From Rhipicephalus microplus (Eukaryota > Arthropoda > Arachnida > Ixodida > Ixodidae): DNA of 64,000 bases. This document shows positions 1 to 11,261 of the stretch, piece by piece. The notes under the pieces are model-generated. The model was not told the origin of the DNA and did not search any database. It saw only the letters and a program-made list of their open reading frames with translations. The stretch spans positions 76,872,000 through 76,935,999 of the forward strand of contig NC_134700.1 of the NCBI RefSeq assembly GCF_043290135.1. The letters are read 5' to 3'. Both the position numbers and the translations under genes were made by a program. Position 1 is the stretch's first letter. Each line of letters opens with the position of its first letter.

Positions 1-2
1 CG

Positions 3-1304
3 CTGACAGAAGAAGAATTGGATAAGGCAGAGTTTGTGCTGATAAAGCAGGAGCAGAAAACTCTACAAAATGCAGTGACACGAATATATGACAACATGAA
101 TCTGTATGGCACGAACATCTTCGAAGATGATCAAAGTGTCCTAAGAGTAAAAGGGAGGCTTCAGTAGAGTGATTTGAGCTTTGATGAGAAGCATCCTATT
201 AATTTACCAAGAGAAAGTCCCTTTTCGGAACTCCTAGTTGTGAACGCGCATCAAGTAACAATGCATGGTGGCATTGCGGCAACATTGACACGTCTAAGAA
301 CGAAGTTTTGGATTGTGCGTGCCCAACAGATGGTGAAATATGTGATAAAGAAATGCATCACATGTAGGAGATTCAATTCTAGACCAATGGCACAAGAAAT
401 TCCACCACTACCAGCTGACAGGATAACACAGACGAGGCCATTCAACACAGTTGGTATAGACTTTGCTGGACCGCTAAATGCTTGAGAGGAGAAAGGTGAA
501 AAAGTTACAAAGTTTCAAATTGTGATATTTACGTGTGCAGTAACAAGATGCAAACAACTGGAGTTGGTCAAGAGGATGTCATCAGAAGCGTTTATACAAG
601 CATTCCGAAGATTCGTAGCTAGAAGAGGATTGTTTACAACTATTTACAGTGATAATGCAAGAGCATTCAAGAAATCTGAGAAAGAGATGAACAAGATATT
701 AAAGATGGAAGATGAAAGGGTTCAACAGTATACCAGTAACCTGAAAATAAAATGGAAGTTTATTGTAGAGTTAGCTCCATGGTGGGGAGGATTTTATGAA
801 AGACTGATCAGAGGCTTCAAGACATCTATGGCAAAAACTATAGGTGCTCGACTTTTGGATGAAGAAGAACTACGGACTGTGGTTGTTGAAGCAGAAGCAG
901 TACTTAACAACCGGCCTCTTACTTAGGTGTATGACGATCCTAACGAGCCACAACCCATCACACCGGCGGACGTTATAGGATGCAGGAAAGCAATGAACAA
1001 ACAGGAAGAAAACAGACTCGGAGAATACAGTTTGCTGAATTACTGGAGTGCAAGAAAACGGGCAATGATAACATGGTGGACCAGATGGAAAAAGGAGTGC
1101 CTGAGGGAGCTTAAGTGTGCCAGCAGAAAAACAGAGCGTCACACAAGTGTACAAGAAGGAGATGTACTTCTGCATGGAGAAGTGCAAAAAAGAACTCACT
1201 GGAAACTCTGCAAGGTCGAAAAGATTTTCCCAGGCAAGGATGGACTAGTGAGAACAAGCTTGCTTCGTACACCTGAAGGAAAATTAGTCAAGAGGCTGAT
1301 TTAA
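3..1304 (+). pseudogene. BEL/Pao retrotransposon pol, 3' part (integrase to C-terminal domain)
   Basis: One reading frame runs from the window edge to 1304, broken by in-frame stops at 165-167, 483-485 and 924-926. It carries the order typical of BEL/Pao pol after the RNase H domain. First comes a short GRL motif region (about 140-167). Then an integrase zinc-binding part follows (NAHQ and MHGG histidines, then KKCITC). The integrase core has VGIDFAGP and YSDNARAF for the two aspartates and GFYERLIRG for the glutamate, and a C-terminal DUF5641-like region ends it (927-1304). The protein would insert element DNA into the genome. The 5' part (gag, protease, RT) lies outside the window. The stops mark it as non-functional. 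The BEL/Pao assignment rests on the integrase-plus-C-terminal layout and is firm; the subfamily is not. Confidence 0.85.
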
Positions 1305-1305
1305 T

Positions 1306-1485
1306 TGTTGTATTCGCTCGAAGGTTGCTTCGGTTGAATCTGGCTGGCGGGAAGATGTAGAAAACAGATTGAAGATGGAGCTCGGAGGCGAGGAAGAAGA
1401 AGTAGCCAGGGTGACGCTCTGCATTATTTTTTTCCTGTTCTGTCAACAATAAACCGAAGACGTATCGGTTCTGCGGTCTCTCTGG
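1306..1485 (+). repeat. Probable 3' LTR remnant of the BEL/Pao element
   Basis: It starts with TGTTGTATTC right after the pol stop and contains a poly(A) signal AATAAA at 1448-1453, as a 3' LTR would. No second copy lies in the window, so the borders are inferred. The next recognisable sequence is an unrelated gypsy fragment from about 1497. Confidence 0.4.
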
Positions 1486-1496
1486 CCCTTCTGAAA

Positions 1497-1995
1497 CACT
1501 GTCCTTCCATTCTTCACGTATGCGTATAACACCGCTACGCACGCGACAACTGCGTTCTCCCCTTTCTTTCTGTTGTACGGACGCGAACCATCGTGCACGC
1601 TGGACACTATCCTCCCATACACGCCCGACTCCTCTGAGTGCACTGCAACTTCTGATGTTGCCAGGTACGCAGAAGATTGCAGACAATTGGCCCGTTTACT
1701 GACAACCGAGGACCAAGGCCACCAGAAGCTATAGCATGACACCGACCGACATCCCTCTGCTTTCACGACTGGTGCTCTCGTTTGGCTCTGGATTCCACCG
1801 AGCACTCCTGGTCTTTCGTCGAAATTACTGGCACGATACCACGGGCCCTACCACATTCTCGCCCGTACGTCACCAGTCAATTATGAGATTGAGCCTTTGA
1901 CACAGTCTCATGACTTACGCCGTCGTGGCCGAGAAATTGTGCATGTGAGTCGCCTGAAGCCGTATTACGACCCCGCTATAGTGACTACGCCTTAA
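1497..1995 (+). pseudogene. Ty3/gypsy (Mag-like) pol, integrase C-terminal end
   Basis: The frame ending at the TAA at 1993-1995 encodes the last part of a gypsy integrase. It has the AYNTATH...PFFLLYGREP segment that follows the catalytic glutamate, then a VWLWIP chromodomain-like/GPY region with KLLARYHGPY. It closes with HVSRLKPYYDP, which also ends elements A, C and others in this window. There is one in-frame stop near 1728. The N-terminal integrase core, RT and gag are missing, so this is a 5'-truncated piece joined to the BEL remnant. Strand is plus; the longer minus-strand reading frame over it is a shadow. Confidence 0.75.
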
Positions 1996-2435
<440 letters not shown>

Positions 2436-2599
2436 GATTCCCCCTTCCCCCGAAAGAAGGCATGGATTATAAACAAGAAGAAGTAAACAAGGATAGGTTA
2501 AAAAGTCACAAATGTCAAATATTACAATTGGTTCTATGCTCCAGGGGAGTTTCGTAAACTTTCAAAGACTGCAGGGGAGAGTGCAGCGGTCCGGTTAAC

Positions 2600-3850
2600 G
2601 CAGGAGTTCTGGTGGGCGAGGCTGGTGGTTTCGTCCTGGATAACACAAAAATGCTTTGGACGTAGAGATAGGGGTAATCACAGCTGGCATTCTCGTGAAG
2701 AACGAACGAGGTTCCAGCGTCTTGCAGAATTGACAGTTCCGATATTGTAGGCATCGGATGTCTCGTCGTGTGTGATACACAGGCCGTGCAGGCAGCTTGC
2801 GTGCGCGTTAAACGTGGTTGATTGGGCGCTGCCTGTTTTCCTGCCGAGTACAAGGGGTGCTTTTGTGGCTTTTGGAGATTTTTTCTATAGCGATGTCGCA
2901 TTTTTTTTTATCAAGGGCGCATTTTGAATCTCTGGTGGAGAATGTGTCCATGACGATGGGCCTTTTCGCATTGTTCTTTGAGCCTTAAGAGTGGTTTCGA
3001 TGAAGTTTTCTTTCGTCGTTGACAATGCTGAAGAATACGTTGACGTTGTAGTTTATTGGTTTTGTCGACTTGCTTGTGGTGTGACAGTGATCGTGCTGTG
3101 CCCGGATTCTTAGCAAGCCCTCCGCAGGCTTCTACGACGCCAACCAATGCAGCTGTTTCTGGCGCAAGACAATGTGAGGAGTTTCGCGCACTTGAATCTT
3201 CTGTAGTCATAAACCGCTCATTGTTGGCCGTTGCCTGAAGGGTACTTGTCTTATCAAAAGTCACACTTACGCTTTTGTTTTCAGTGTTGGCAGTGAAGTT
3301 GTGCACTGCATTCACGTCGCTTAGATCTTGGGATTGATGAACACCAGACGCTTCTGCAAAATACTTTTTTTCACAACATGCTGATTGTGAATGCTTCTGT
3401 CTTTGTGGAACTGCTCAGCTGAATACCAAGTCAGTTTGAAAAGTACGCATGCGGCACGAAGTGTTCAATGCATCTGAGTCATCAATAGTGGATTCAATTC
3501 TTTTATACAGCAGAGAGTTAAGCATTGGCGATATTTGTGCGGATGAGGAACCAGGTAGAAGGTTAGAAAAATGTCAGCGTGGTCTTTCCATGAGCATGTA
3601 GCTAACTTCACCTGACGGTAATAGTAAATTCATGATCTGTGCTCGAATGTGTGAAGGCTGCTTATGACTGCTATGACTGAGTTCGAATGCACTGAGAGCG
3701 TGTGTTATAATCGAATCTTCATTATATTCTTGAAACCAGACGATCATTTCTTCTTTTATCTTTTGCCAAGACTTGCCGTTGTCGAATATGTGGGTGAGGT
3801 AAAATTTAAAGGCCTCACCGGTGACGTAGTCGCTGAAGTTCGTAACCATC
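2600..3850 (-). pseudogene. Gag-like remnant of element G
   Basis: The clearest part is 3574-3849 (minus): a capsid-like stretch with EAFKFYLTHIFDN and SWQKIKEEMIVWFQEYNED, of the type found in Ty3/gypsy Gag. Lower coordinates (about 2850-2990) hold a decayed nucleocapsid region with scattered Cys/His in a two-knuckle-like spacing (HRHGHILH, then KKCD...HKSTPC). Different parts need different frames, so frameshifts are present. A Mag-type gag is the likely source, by inference from the two-knuckle pattern. It is not functional. Confidence 0.5.
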
Positions 3851-4075
3851 TCCCGTTCCGACCAAGATGCAGCGGTAGCGTAGGGTCAATCGTCCGCTGC
3901 TCCGGTGTACTTGGAGATGGGAAGGTCAGTAGATGCTTCTGAAAAGATGCTGGTCGATGCGTAATGCTAGGCGCTTGTACGGTAGTCCATGTATGCTCAG
4001 AGTGTCATGCAGAGGACTGCGTAGATGATGAAAGACTGTTGAAGGGGCTGGCAGGTCTTCATCCTGCCGACTCGT

Positions 4076-4183
4076 GTGACGCTATGATGAATGGGAGACG
4101 GGGCCTGGCTCATACGCCATGTTTATTCCATCAAGCACTTCCTCTTAATCGGCTTCTACCAACCATCGCTTCATACGTCACAC
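4076..4183 (-). repeat. Direct repeat 2 of element G (putative 5' LTR)
   Basis: Partner of 2331-2435. It passes directly into CACACA and then the AT tract. Confidence 0.7.
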
Positions 4184-4185
4184 AC

Positions 4186-4361
<176 letters not shown>

Positions 4362-5572
4362 GTACGGGAAACGGGAGCGGTCGCGTCAGCAGCACGGGTA
4401 AGTGAGCTCTGCACAGCACATATCTACCTATAACTTTAGCAATTTTGGTTCTAGGAGGGTCAGAGTGGTGTCTATTTATTTGTGAAGATACAAGGAGTTC
4501 AACCGCTACAAATACTGCTATTATAAACGAAAATTTTAAATTTTAGGAGCGGAAAACAGTGTGAATCTGTGAAAACAACAACAACCGGACCACGTGTTTT
4601 TTACGATCGCTTGTAGCTTCGTTATTATTCTACCGGGAAACTTCTTACTTATAAAGTTGAAAGTCCTTAGGGTACTCCTGACGCTACTGAAGTTTGATCA
4701 GGCTAGGTTAATTAGTTCCAGAGTTATTTTGCAATCAAAATTAAGCCTAATCACTGAAAAGATTAAATAGGTAATATCACCTCGCAAACGCATTTAAATT
4801 TTGTCCGCTTAATATAACAATAAACCGCACCCCATAGGCTACCAGGTGGCCCAATTCCATACACTCTAGGCCCTTAATTTAGGTGGTAATCAGCAAAGAG
4901 CTCATTTCATTAAAACAATTTTCAATAGGAGCTACAAACGCCACCGAAAATAGCTAATATCTTCTTTCAGAACACAACAGTCCGGTTTTTTGCGTGTAAA
5001 AATAATTTTGATAGCTTAAGGCAACCGGAAGATACAGAGTTAGAAAGAATATAACGAGAACCGCTAATAAACGTGTGGCGCCCGGGTCTTCCCTCGCCCT
5101 CGCTCAGAGGAGGAGGGTGGCTCACTGCTCGGGAGAAAGGTACGCCAGTCAGATCAAAGTCTTGAACCACGTGTTTATTTTTTCTTTCGATCGCTTTTAA
5201 CTTTGCTAATAACCTACCGGTAACTTCTAACTCATACAGGGCAAAGCCCTAGTTGTAGACCTGTCGCCGCTCAGGTTTCATCAGGACAGGAGTAATAGTA
5301 CCGGAACTTTTTCGTGACCAAAATTAAGCCTAATTGCTAAAAAAGATTAATTTGGTAACATCACCTCACATACAAATTTAAATTTTGTCCGCTTAATATA
5401 TTAATAAACAGCACCCCTTAGGCTAATCGGAGGCCCAACTCCGTACTCTCTTGGCCCTTAATTAAGGTGGTAATCAGCAGAAATCTCATTTCATTAAAAC
5501 ATTTTTTTATAAATATAACCGCAAACTTGACTGATACACCGCGGAAACCTACATTCAGAAAATAACAATCCG
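4362..5572. repeat. Non-coding region with two diverged direct repeats (period about 580-590 bp)
   Basis: 4590-4985 and 5167-5573 match each other throughout. Both start with ACCACGTGTTT and share AAATTAAGCCTAAT, TTTAAATTTTGTCCGCTTAATAT, GGTGGTAATCAGCA and CTCATTTCATTAAAAC. Both end with an AACA(G/A)TCCGG motif. They are clearly homologous but many substitutions separate them. The 4986-5166 spacer looks unique. No reading frame here resembles a protein. This could be two units of a longer tandem repeat or an old duplication of a non-autonomous element. Confidence 0.75.
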
Positions 5573-5649
5573 GGTGCGGCAATGGCGTAGTGTTTAGAGC
5601 ATCCGCCTCGCATGCAAAAGGTCCGTGGTTCAAATCCCGGTGCCGCGCA
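5573..5649 (+). repeat. tRNA-Ala-like sequence (SINE-type head)
   Basis: The 77 bases fold as a tRNA: acceptor arms GGTGCGGC/GCCGCGC, A box TGGCGTAGTG, anticodon region CTCGCAT (CGC anticodon) and B box GGTTCAAATCC. The anticodon stem is damaged (3' strand GCAAA instead of a pairing partner), so it is unlikely to be a working tRNA gene. It is followed at once by the 5' region of the RTE-like LINE. It is either an independent SINE or a pol III-type promoter head fused to that LINE family. Confidence 0.6.
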
Positions 5650-8600
5650 GTTCCCAACCGGATTAAAAAAAATCCGCGTGTTGATGGAACTGCATTAAGA
5701 GGCCTGGGGTGCGGCCTCACCGGTAACTACCACCGGGAACGCACTCCCTCACCAGAGAAGGATTGGCCACCCTGGTGCAGTATCTGGCCACTACCTCTCA
5801 CATGCATACGTCAAATAACTCACGGCCCTCAGTCACCAGCAGCTGCGAAGCAACTGACCACGGCGGTGGTCAGATCAGCAACGCAGCAGAGGGTGCTAAG
5901 AATCTCTGGATCCCGACAGGCCGCTATTGGAACCTGAACTTGGCAACGTTTAACGCTAGAACCTTATCTAGTGAGGGAAGTGTAGCTGTATTATTCGAGG
6001 AGCTAGAGGGTGTTAAATGGGATACAGTAGGGCTCAGTGAAGTTAGGAGAACAGATGAGGCCTATACTGTGCTACAGACTGGGCACGTCCTTTGCTATCG
6101 GGGCTTGGCAGACAGATGAGAACTGGGAGTGGGGTTCCTAATTAGCAGAAACATAGCTGGCAACATGGAGGAACACTATAGCTATAATGAAAGGGTGGTA
6201 GGTATTGTAATTAAACTGAATAAAAGATACAAGATGAAAGTAGTACAGGCTTACGCGCCTACATCCAGCCATGATGACGCCTCAGTCGAAAGCTTCTATG
6301 AAGACGTGGAATCGGCAGTGAGTAAAGTAAAAACACAGTATACTATAGTGATGGGCGACTTTTATGCAAAGGTAAGGAAGAAGCAGCCTGGACACCAGGC
6401 AGTAGGGAATTATGGCATCGGCACTAGAAACGCCAGAGGAGAGCTACTAGTAGAATTCGCAGAACGCAATAACTTGCGGATTTGGAATGCCTTCTACCGA
6501 AAACGAGAAAACCGCAAGTGGACATGGAGGAGCCGTAATGGCGAAAATAAGAACGAAATAGACTTTATAATGACTGCACACCCAGGAATCGTGCAGGATG
6601 TGGAAGTGTTTGGCAAGGTACGATGCAGTGACCATAGAATGGTATGGTCTCGAATTCCCCTAGACTTGAAGAAGAAACGACAGAAACTGATACGCAAGAA
6701 GCCAATCAATGAGCTAGCACTGAGAGGGAAAAAACAGGAATTCAGAGTGTCGCTGCTGAACAGGTACTCGGCTCTTAGTGAGGAAACCGACCTTAGCGTA
6801 GATACAATGAATGATAATCTGACGAGTATCATTACGGAATGTGCAGTGGAAGTTGGAGGCAGGGTAGTTAGACAGGACACTGGCAAGCTTTCCCAGGAAA
6901 CGAAGAACCTAATTAGGAAGCGTCAAATCAAGATAGTGTCAAGTACCACAGACAAAATAGAACTGGCAGAGCTTTCGAAGTTGATTAATAAACGTAAAGT
7001 ATGCGATGTAAGAAGGTATAACATGGGGAGAATTGAACACGCTCAGAAAAACGGAGGAAGCGTCAAAGCAGTGAAGAGAAAACTTGGGATAGACAAAAGT
7101 CGGATGTATGCACCAGGGGACGAAGAAGGCAAAATAACTACCAATATGGATACGATAGTTAAAATAGCGGAGGAGTTTTACAGAGATCTGTACAGTAGCC
7201 GAAAAAACCACGACCTTAATACTATAAGAACTAGCAGTAACCCAGATGACACCCCACCAGTAATGAGAGAAGAAGTCAGAAAAGCTTTGGAGAGCATGCA
7301 AAGAGGCAAAGCTGCTGGTGAGGATCAGGTAACATCAGATCTGCTGAAAGATGGAGGACAGATTGTGTTAGAAAAACTAGCCACCCTGTTTACGAGGTGT
7401 CTCCTGACGGGAAGGGTACCAGAGTCTTGGAAGAACCCTAACATCATCTTAATACATAAGAAAAGAGATGACAGGACTTGAAGAATTACAGGCCGATCAG
7501 CTTGCTCTCTGTAGTGTACAAGCTATTTGCAAAGGTAATTGCTAACAGAGTAAAGAAAACATTCGAATTCAATCAACCAAAGGAACAAGCAGGATTTCGA
7601 ACAAGCTACTCAACAATTGACCACATTCATACTATCAATCAGGTAATAGAGAAATGCTCAGAGTATAACCAACCACTATACAAAGCCTTCATAGATTAGG
7701 AGAAGGCGTTTGATTCAGTAGAAATATCAGCCGTCATGCAGACACTGCGGAATCAGGGCGTAGATGAAGTATATATAAACATTCTGGAAATAATCTACAG
7801 GGGATCAACTACTACCATAGTGCTTCATAAAGAAAGCAACAGAATACCAATCAAGAATGGTGTAAGGCAGGGGGACATAATCTCCCCAATGCTATTTACC
7901 GCGTGCTTACAGAAGGTTTTCAGAAGCCAAGAATGGGAACAGTTAGGGATAAGAGTTAATGGAGAATACCTTAGTAACCTGCGCTTCGCCGATGACATTG
8001 CATTGCTGAGTAACTCAGGGGACGAATTGCAACTCATGATTACGGAGTTAGAGAAGGAGAGCAGAAAGGTTGGTCTTAAAATTAATCTGCAAAAAACGAA
8101 AGTAATGTACAACAGCCTCGGAAAGGAGCAGCGCTTCGAGATAGGTAATAGTGCACTTGAAGTTGTAAAAGACTATGTTTACTTAGGGCAGGTAATAACC
8201 GCAGAGCCTAACCACGAGATTGAAATAACTAGAAGAATAAGAATGGGGTGGAGCACATTCGGCAAGCACTCTCAAATTATGACAGGTAGATTGCCACTAT
8301 CCCTCAAGAAGAAGGTATATAACAGCTGTATCTTGCCGGTACTTAGCTACGGAGCAGAAACCTGGAGACTTACAAAAAGGGTTCAGCTTAAATTGAGGAC
8401 GACGCAGCGAGCAATGGAAAAAAAACGGTAGGTGTAACCTTAAGAGACAAGAAGAGAGCAGAGTAGATTAGGGTTCAAACAGGGGTTAAGGATATCATAG
8501 TTGAAATCAAGAAGTAATGGACATGGGCCGGGCATGTAGCGCGTAGACAGGATAACCGCTGGTCATTAAGGGTAACTAACTGGATTCCCAGAGAAGGGAA

Positions 8601-8735
8601 GCGGGTTAGGGGGAGGTAGAAGGTTAGCTGGGAAGATGAGATTAAGAAGTTTGCGGGTATAAATTGGCAGCAGCAAGCACAGGACCGGGTTAACTGGCGG
8701 AAACTGGGAGAGGCCTTTGTCCTGCAGTGGACATA
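5650..8735 (+). mobile_element. RTE-type LINE, near full length but decayed
   Basis: A leader of about 110-280 bp is followed by a single long ORF encoding endonuclease and reverse transcriptase, and a short 3' tail that ends in the AT run at 8735-8751. There is no ORF1 with zinc knuckles, which fits RTE. The left border is taken at the end of the tRNA-like sequence, and the right border at the AT tract. Confidence 0.75.
5763..8734 (+). pseudogene. RTE LINE ORF2: APE endonuclease plus reverse transcriptase
   Basis: The endonuclease starts near 5940 (LATFNARTL, LSEVRRT) and continues with VQAYAPT, VMGDFYAKV (canonical GDFNA changed at one site) and NEIDFIM, ending with CSDHRMV near 6640. The RT holds GKAAGEDQV, NYRPISLLSV, EKAFDSV, GVRQGDIISPMLF and FADDIALL. 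A tail region has WAGHV, typical of RTE. Breaks: TGA at 6117-6119, a 1-base frameshift near 7470, TAG at 7697-7699 in front of EKAFDS, and a frameshift in the A-run near 8418 with more stops after it. The protein would nick DNA and prime reverse transcription at the target. This copy cannot make it whole. Confidence 0.85.
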
Positions 8736-8751
8736 ATATATATATATATAT
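8735..8751. repeat. Short (AT)n tract between LINE tail and Penelope-like element
   Basis: About 17 bases of AT repeat lie exactly between the RTE tail and the 3' end of the minus-strand PLE-1 copy. Confidence 0.9.
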
Positions 8752-8800
8752 GGGATATGGCACAATGGGAGCGTTGTCAACAAGGATAAATATATTTATT

Positions 8801-8844
8801 TTCCAACAGTTTCAAGAGGGGTCCCCCCTTCATCAGGGGATGAG
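8801..8844 (-). ncRNA. Hammerhead-ribozyme-like motif in the PLE-1 3' region (minus copy)
   Basis: On the minus strand the sequence reads CCCCTGATGA, then a G-rich/C-rich hairpin, then GAAAC, then TGTTGG. CTGATGA and GAAA are the two hammerhead core boxes, and GTT followed by G would be the cleavage triplet. Helix III would be only about one base pair, as in the minimal hammerheads known from Penelope-like elements. The hairpin of this copy is less perfect than the plus copy. Confidence 0.5.
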
Positions 8845-9366
8845 TTATACTGACATGAACTTCCAAACGTCGTTGCTGCCACGTCCCTCTCGCCTTGAAA
8901 GATAATTGCGAGAGTGAGAGGGAATAAAAAAGGAAAAGAAAAAGAAAAAAAGGGGAAGAAAAAGCACGAAAAGAAAAAAAAGAAAAAAGAAAAGAAATAA
9001 AAGAAAGACAGTAAAAAAGAACTATTCTCAACACTGAGAACGAAACCAACTGTCCCTGTATGTCCACATCCAGTTTTTATCACGTGCTGTTCAGTTCTCG
9101 ACGCGTGTCGGGCCACCCAAGATTGTCGCCGCGGTGGCGGGAGGGGTCCGTGACGGCGTGCGTAAAGAAAGGGTTTCCCCTTAATGGGTCCGTTGCCTCT
9201 TTACCTTTAATCTTCGTCCGTTTCCCTTCAATGGTCATCAAGTTGTAGGCGACCATAAACACTTTATATGTGCATGTGAAAAAAAGGAAAAAAGAAAAAC
9301 AATAAACAACGAAGGACAGTGCACACGTATGAGTCAGTCAGAAAAAACAAGCATGCTATCCAGCTA

Positions 9367-11260
9367 TCAATCTTCGTCACCAATTTCTTCCTGGCTTACT
9401 TCACGGAGGCAGAAGAGTTTTCCGGGGTCCTCATTGATGCCGGCTACTAATGTTCGAAATTTGAAAATAAAATATGCCTCACCCTGTTTGCGCTCGCGCC
9501 TGTTTGAGAAACCGGACTGCAAAAGAGTTACGCTGATATTTTCAAAACTGTGGTTTGGCAGGCGCAGATGTCTAGATAAAGGTAGCTTCGGCAGTGAAGT
9601 GGCGTGGTAGCGGTGATTATTGAACCACAGCCGAAATGGCGTGTCTGTTTGGCCGATATATTCTTGTCCGCAGATGTTGCAATGTAGCATGTATATTACG
9701 TTACTGGAGTCACAATTAAGGCTTTCAGTTATGCAGAATTTGAAATCTGAGAAGTTCGCTTTGGTTTCACGTGTTGTGACCATCTGTGGGCATACCTTGC
9801 ATCGAGCGTTTCCGCAGGGATGGCACCCTGATTAAATTTTGGGGGTGTTTGTTTTTGCTCTGACAAGAATGTCCTTCAGATTTTTATCCCTGTGGTACAC
9901 CACGTGAGGTGGCTTCGCGAAAATAGAAGTTAGTCGTTTGCTTTGCCTGATTATGTTGAAATGGCGGGAAAGTATGTTGTTGATTCATGGCGCTGATGAG
10001 GAGTAAGTTAGTACATGGTTCGTTTGGGAAGTCGTTTTAGATACTCTGTTTGGTCCCTTGATTATATCATTCCTGTTCACGTTGCGAGCACGTAGTATGG
10101 CATCATCAATAATGCCTTCCGGATAATTTTGTTTCAATAAGGAATGCTTTAGGTGTTCCACGTGTCTGTCAAATTCCCGCATATCGGTGCATATTCTTCG
10201 GTACCGGTAGGCCTGAGAATATGGAATACCCGTTTTTCAATGCTTTGGGTGGCTGCTGTTGAAATGTAGGTACATTTGACGGTCTGTAGGCTTTTTGTAA
10301 AGGTTTGTTGACAAGCGGTCATTTTTGACCATGACAGTGACGGCCAAAAAGTTAAGGCTAGTTTTGGAAATTTTGTGCGTGAATTTAATTGACGGGTGGA
10401 CCTTGTTAAAATCCTCTATGAAGCGGAAAAGACTTCCCTCATCATGGCTCCATATCATAAAAATATCGTATAAGTATCTTCTGTAGTAGAAAGGTTTCAA
10501 GGTGCGTCCCTCAATGAATGGGATTTCAAGTGAAGCCATAAAGGTGCTCACGAAGTTTGGGGCCATTTTCGTGCCCATTGCAGGGCCACTGACCTGAAGG
10601 AGATGCTTGCCATTGAAATCTAAATGGTTATAATTTAGTGCAAGTTCAAGAAGTGTAAACACTACCTCGCCACTTACACTCGTTAATGAGTCAGATTTTA
10701 CATATTCAGAAACCATAGCTGCTATTCCGTCATGGTGGGGTATGTTGATGTACAGTGAGCAGACGTCAATTGTCACCAGAAAACTGCCGCCTGGGATGTC
10801 GAGACATGAAGTTTCGCAGATGAAGTGGTTTGTGTCCTTTGGGTAATAGGGAAAATTTGAGGGGATGTTTTTTATTAAGTAATCGATGAATTCTGATATA
10901 TTTTCGGTTGATGTGCTGTTACTGGATACTATCGGACGTCCCGGATTGCCTGCCTTGTGTATTTTGGGGAGCAAATAGAATCGACCGCGAACAGAATGGG
11001 CCGGTAACGTTGCTTTTAACATTTTGCCGGTAATTTTCTCGTCCTTGCGGAGATTGTTTAGGGTAACTTTTATCTCCCTTTGAAATTCGTGAGTCGGGTC
11101 CGTTGGAAGTTCTTTGTGGAGTTTTGTGTCTGATAGTTGTCGTTCCCCTTCACTCAAGTAGTCCGACGTATTTAGAATTACTATGCAGCCCCCTTTATCA
11201 GCCGGTTTGATGGTGATTCCAGTGTTTTTTCGTAGCTCATCAAGTGGCCTTCGTTCTGAC
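9367..11260 (-). pseudogene. PLE-1 polyprotein, minus copy: reverse transcriptase plus GIY-YIG endonuclease
   Basis: A single frame runs from 11260 to 9367 with stops at about 10237, 9985 and 9832. The RT part has IKPADKGG, FYLLPKIHKAGNPGRPIVS, GPAMGTKMAPN, and at motif C RRYLYDIF where the plus copy has YLDD. A catalytic aspartate is therefore lost. The endonuclease part has CHPCGNARCKVC, then NVIYMLHC...YIGQTDTPFRL...NNH, the GIY-YIG domain with its preceding cysteine cluster. Such proteins prime DNA synthesis from a nicked chromosome end. This copy is dead by stops and by the motif C change. Confidence 0.85.
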
Positions 11261-11261
11261 T

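Larger units (their letters stand above)
8752..11261 (-). mobile_element. Penelope-like element PLE-1, minus-strand copy (5' truncated)
   Basis: The 3' end is at the AT tract (8752). An A/G-rich 3' untranslated region follows, then a GIY-YIG endonuclease region and the RT, read on the minus strand. It stops abruptly at 11261, matching position 13478 of the plus-strand partner. It is therefore 5' truncated, or cut by the LINE next to it. It forms the left arm of a large inverted repeat with 13478-15818. Confidence 0.85.

Noticed and set aside
1288..1805. Minus-strand reading frames over 1288-1805
   Set aside because: The plus strand here encodes a gypsy integrase end with clear motifs; the minus frames are shadows.
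5573..5649. A functional tRNA-Ala gene
   Set aside because: The anticodon stem does not pair and the sequence continues directly into a LINE leader.
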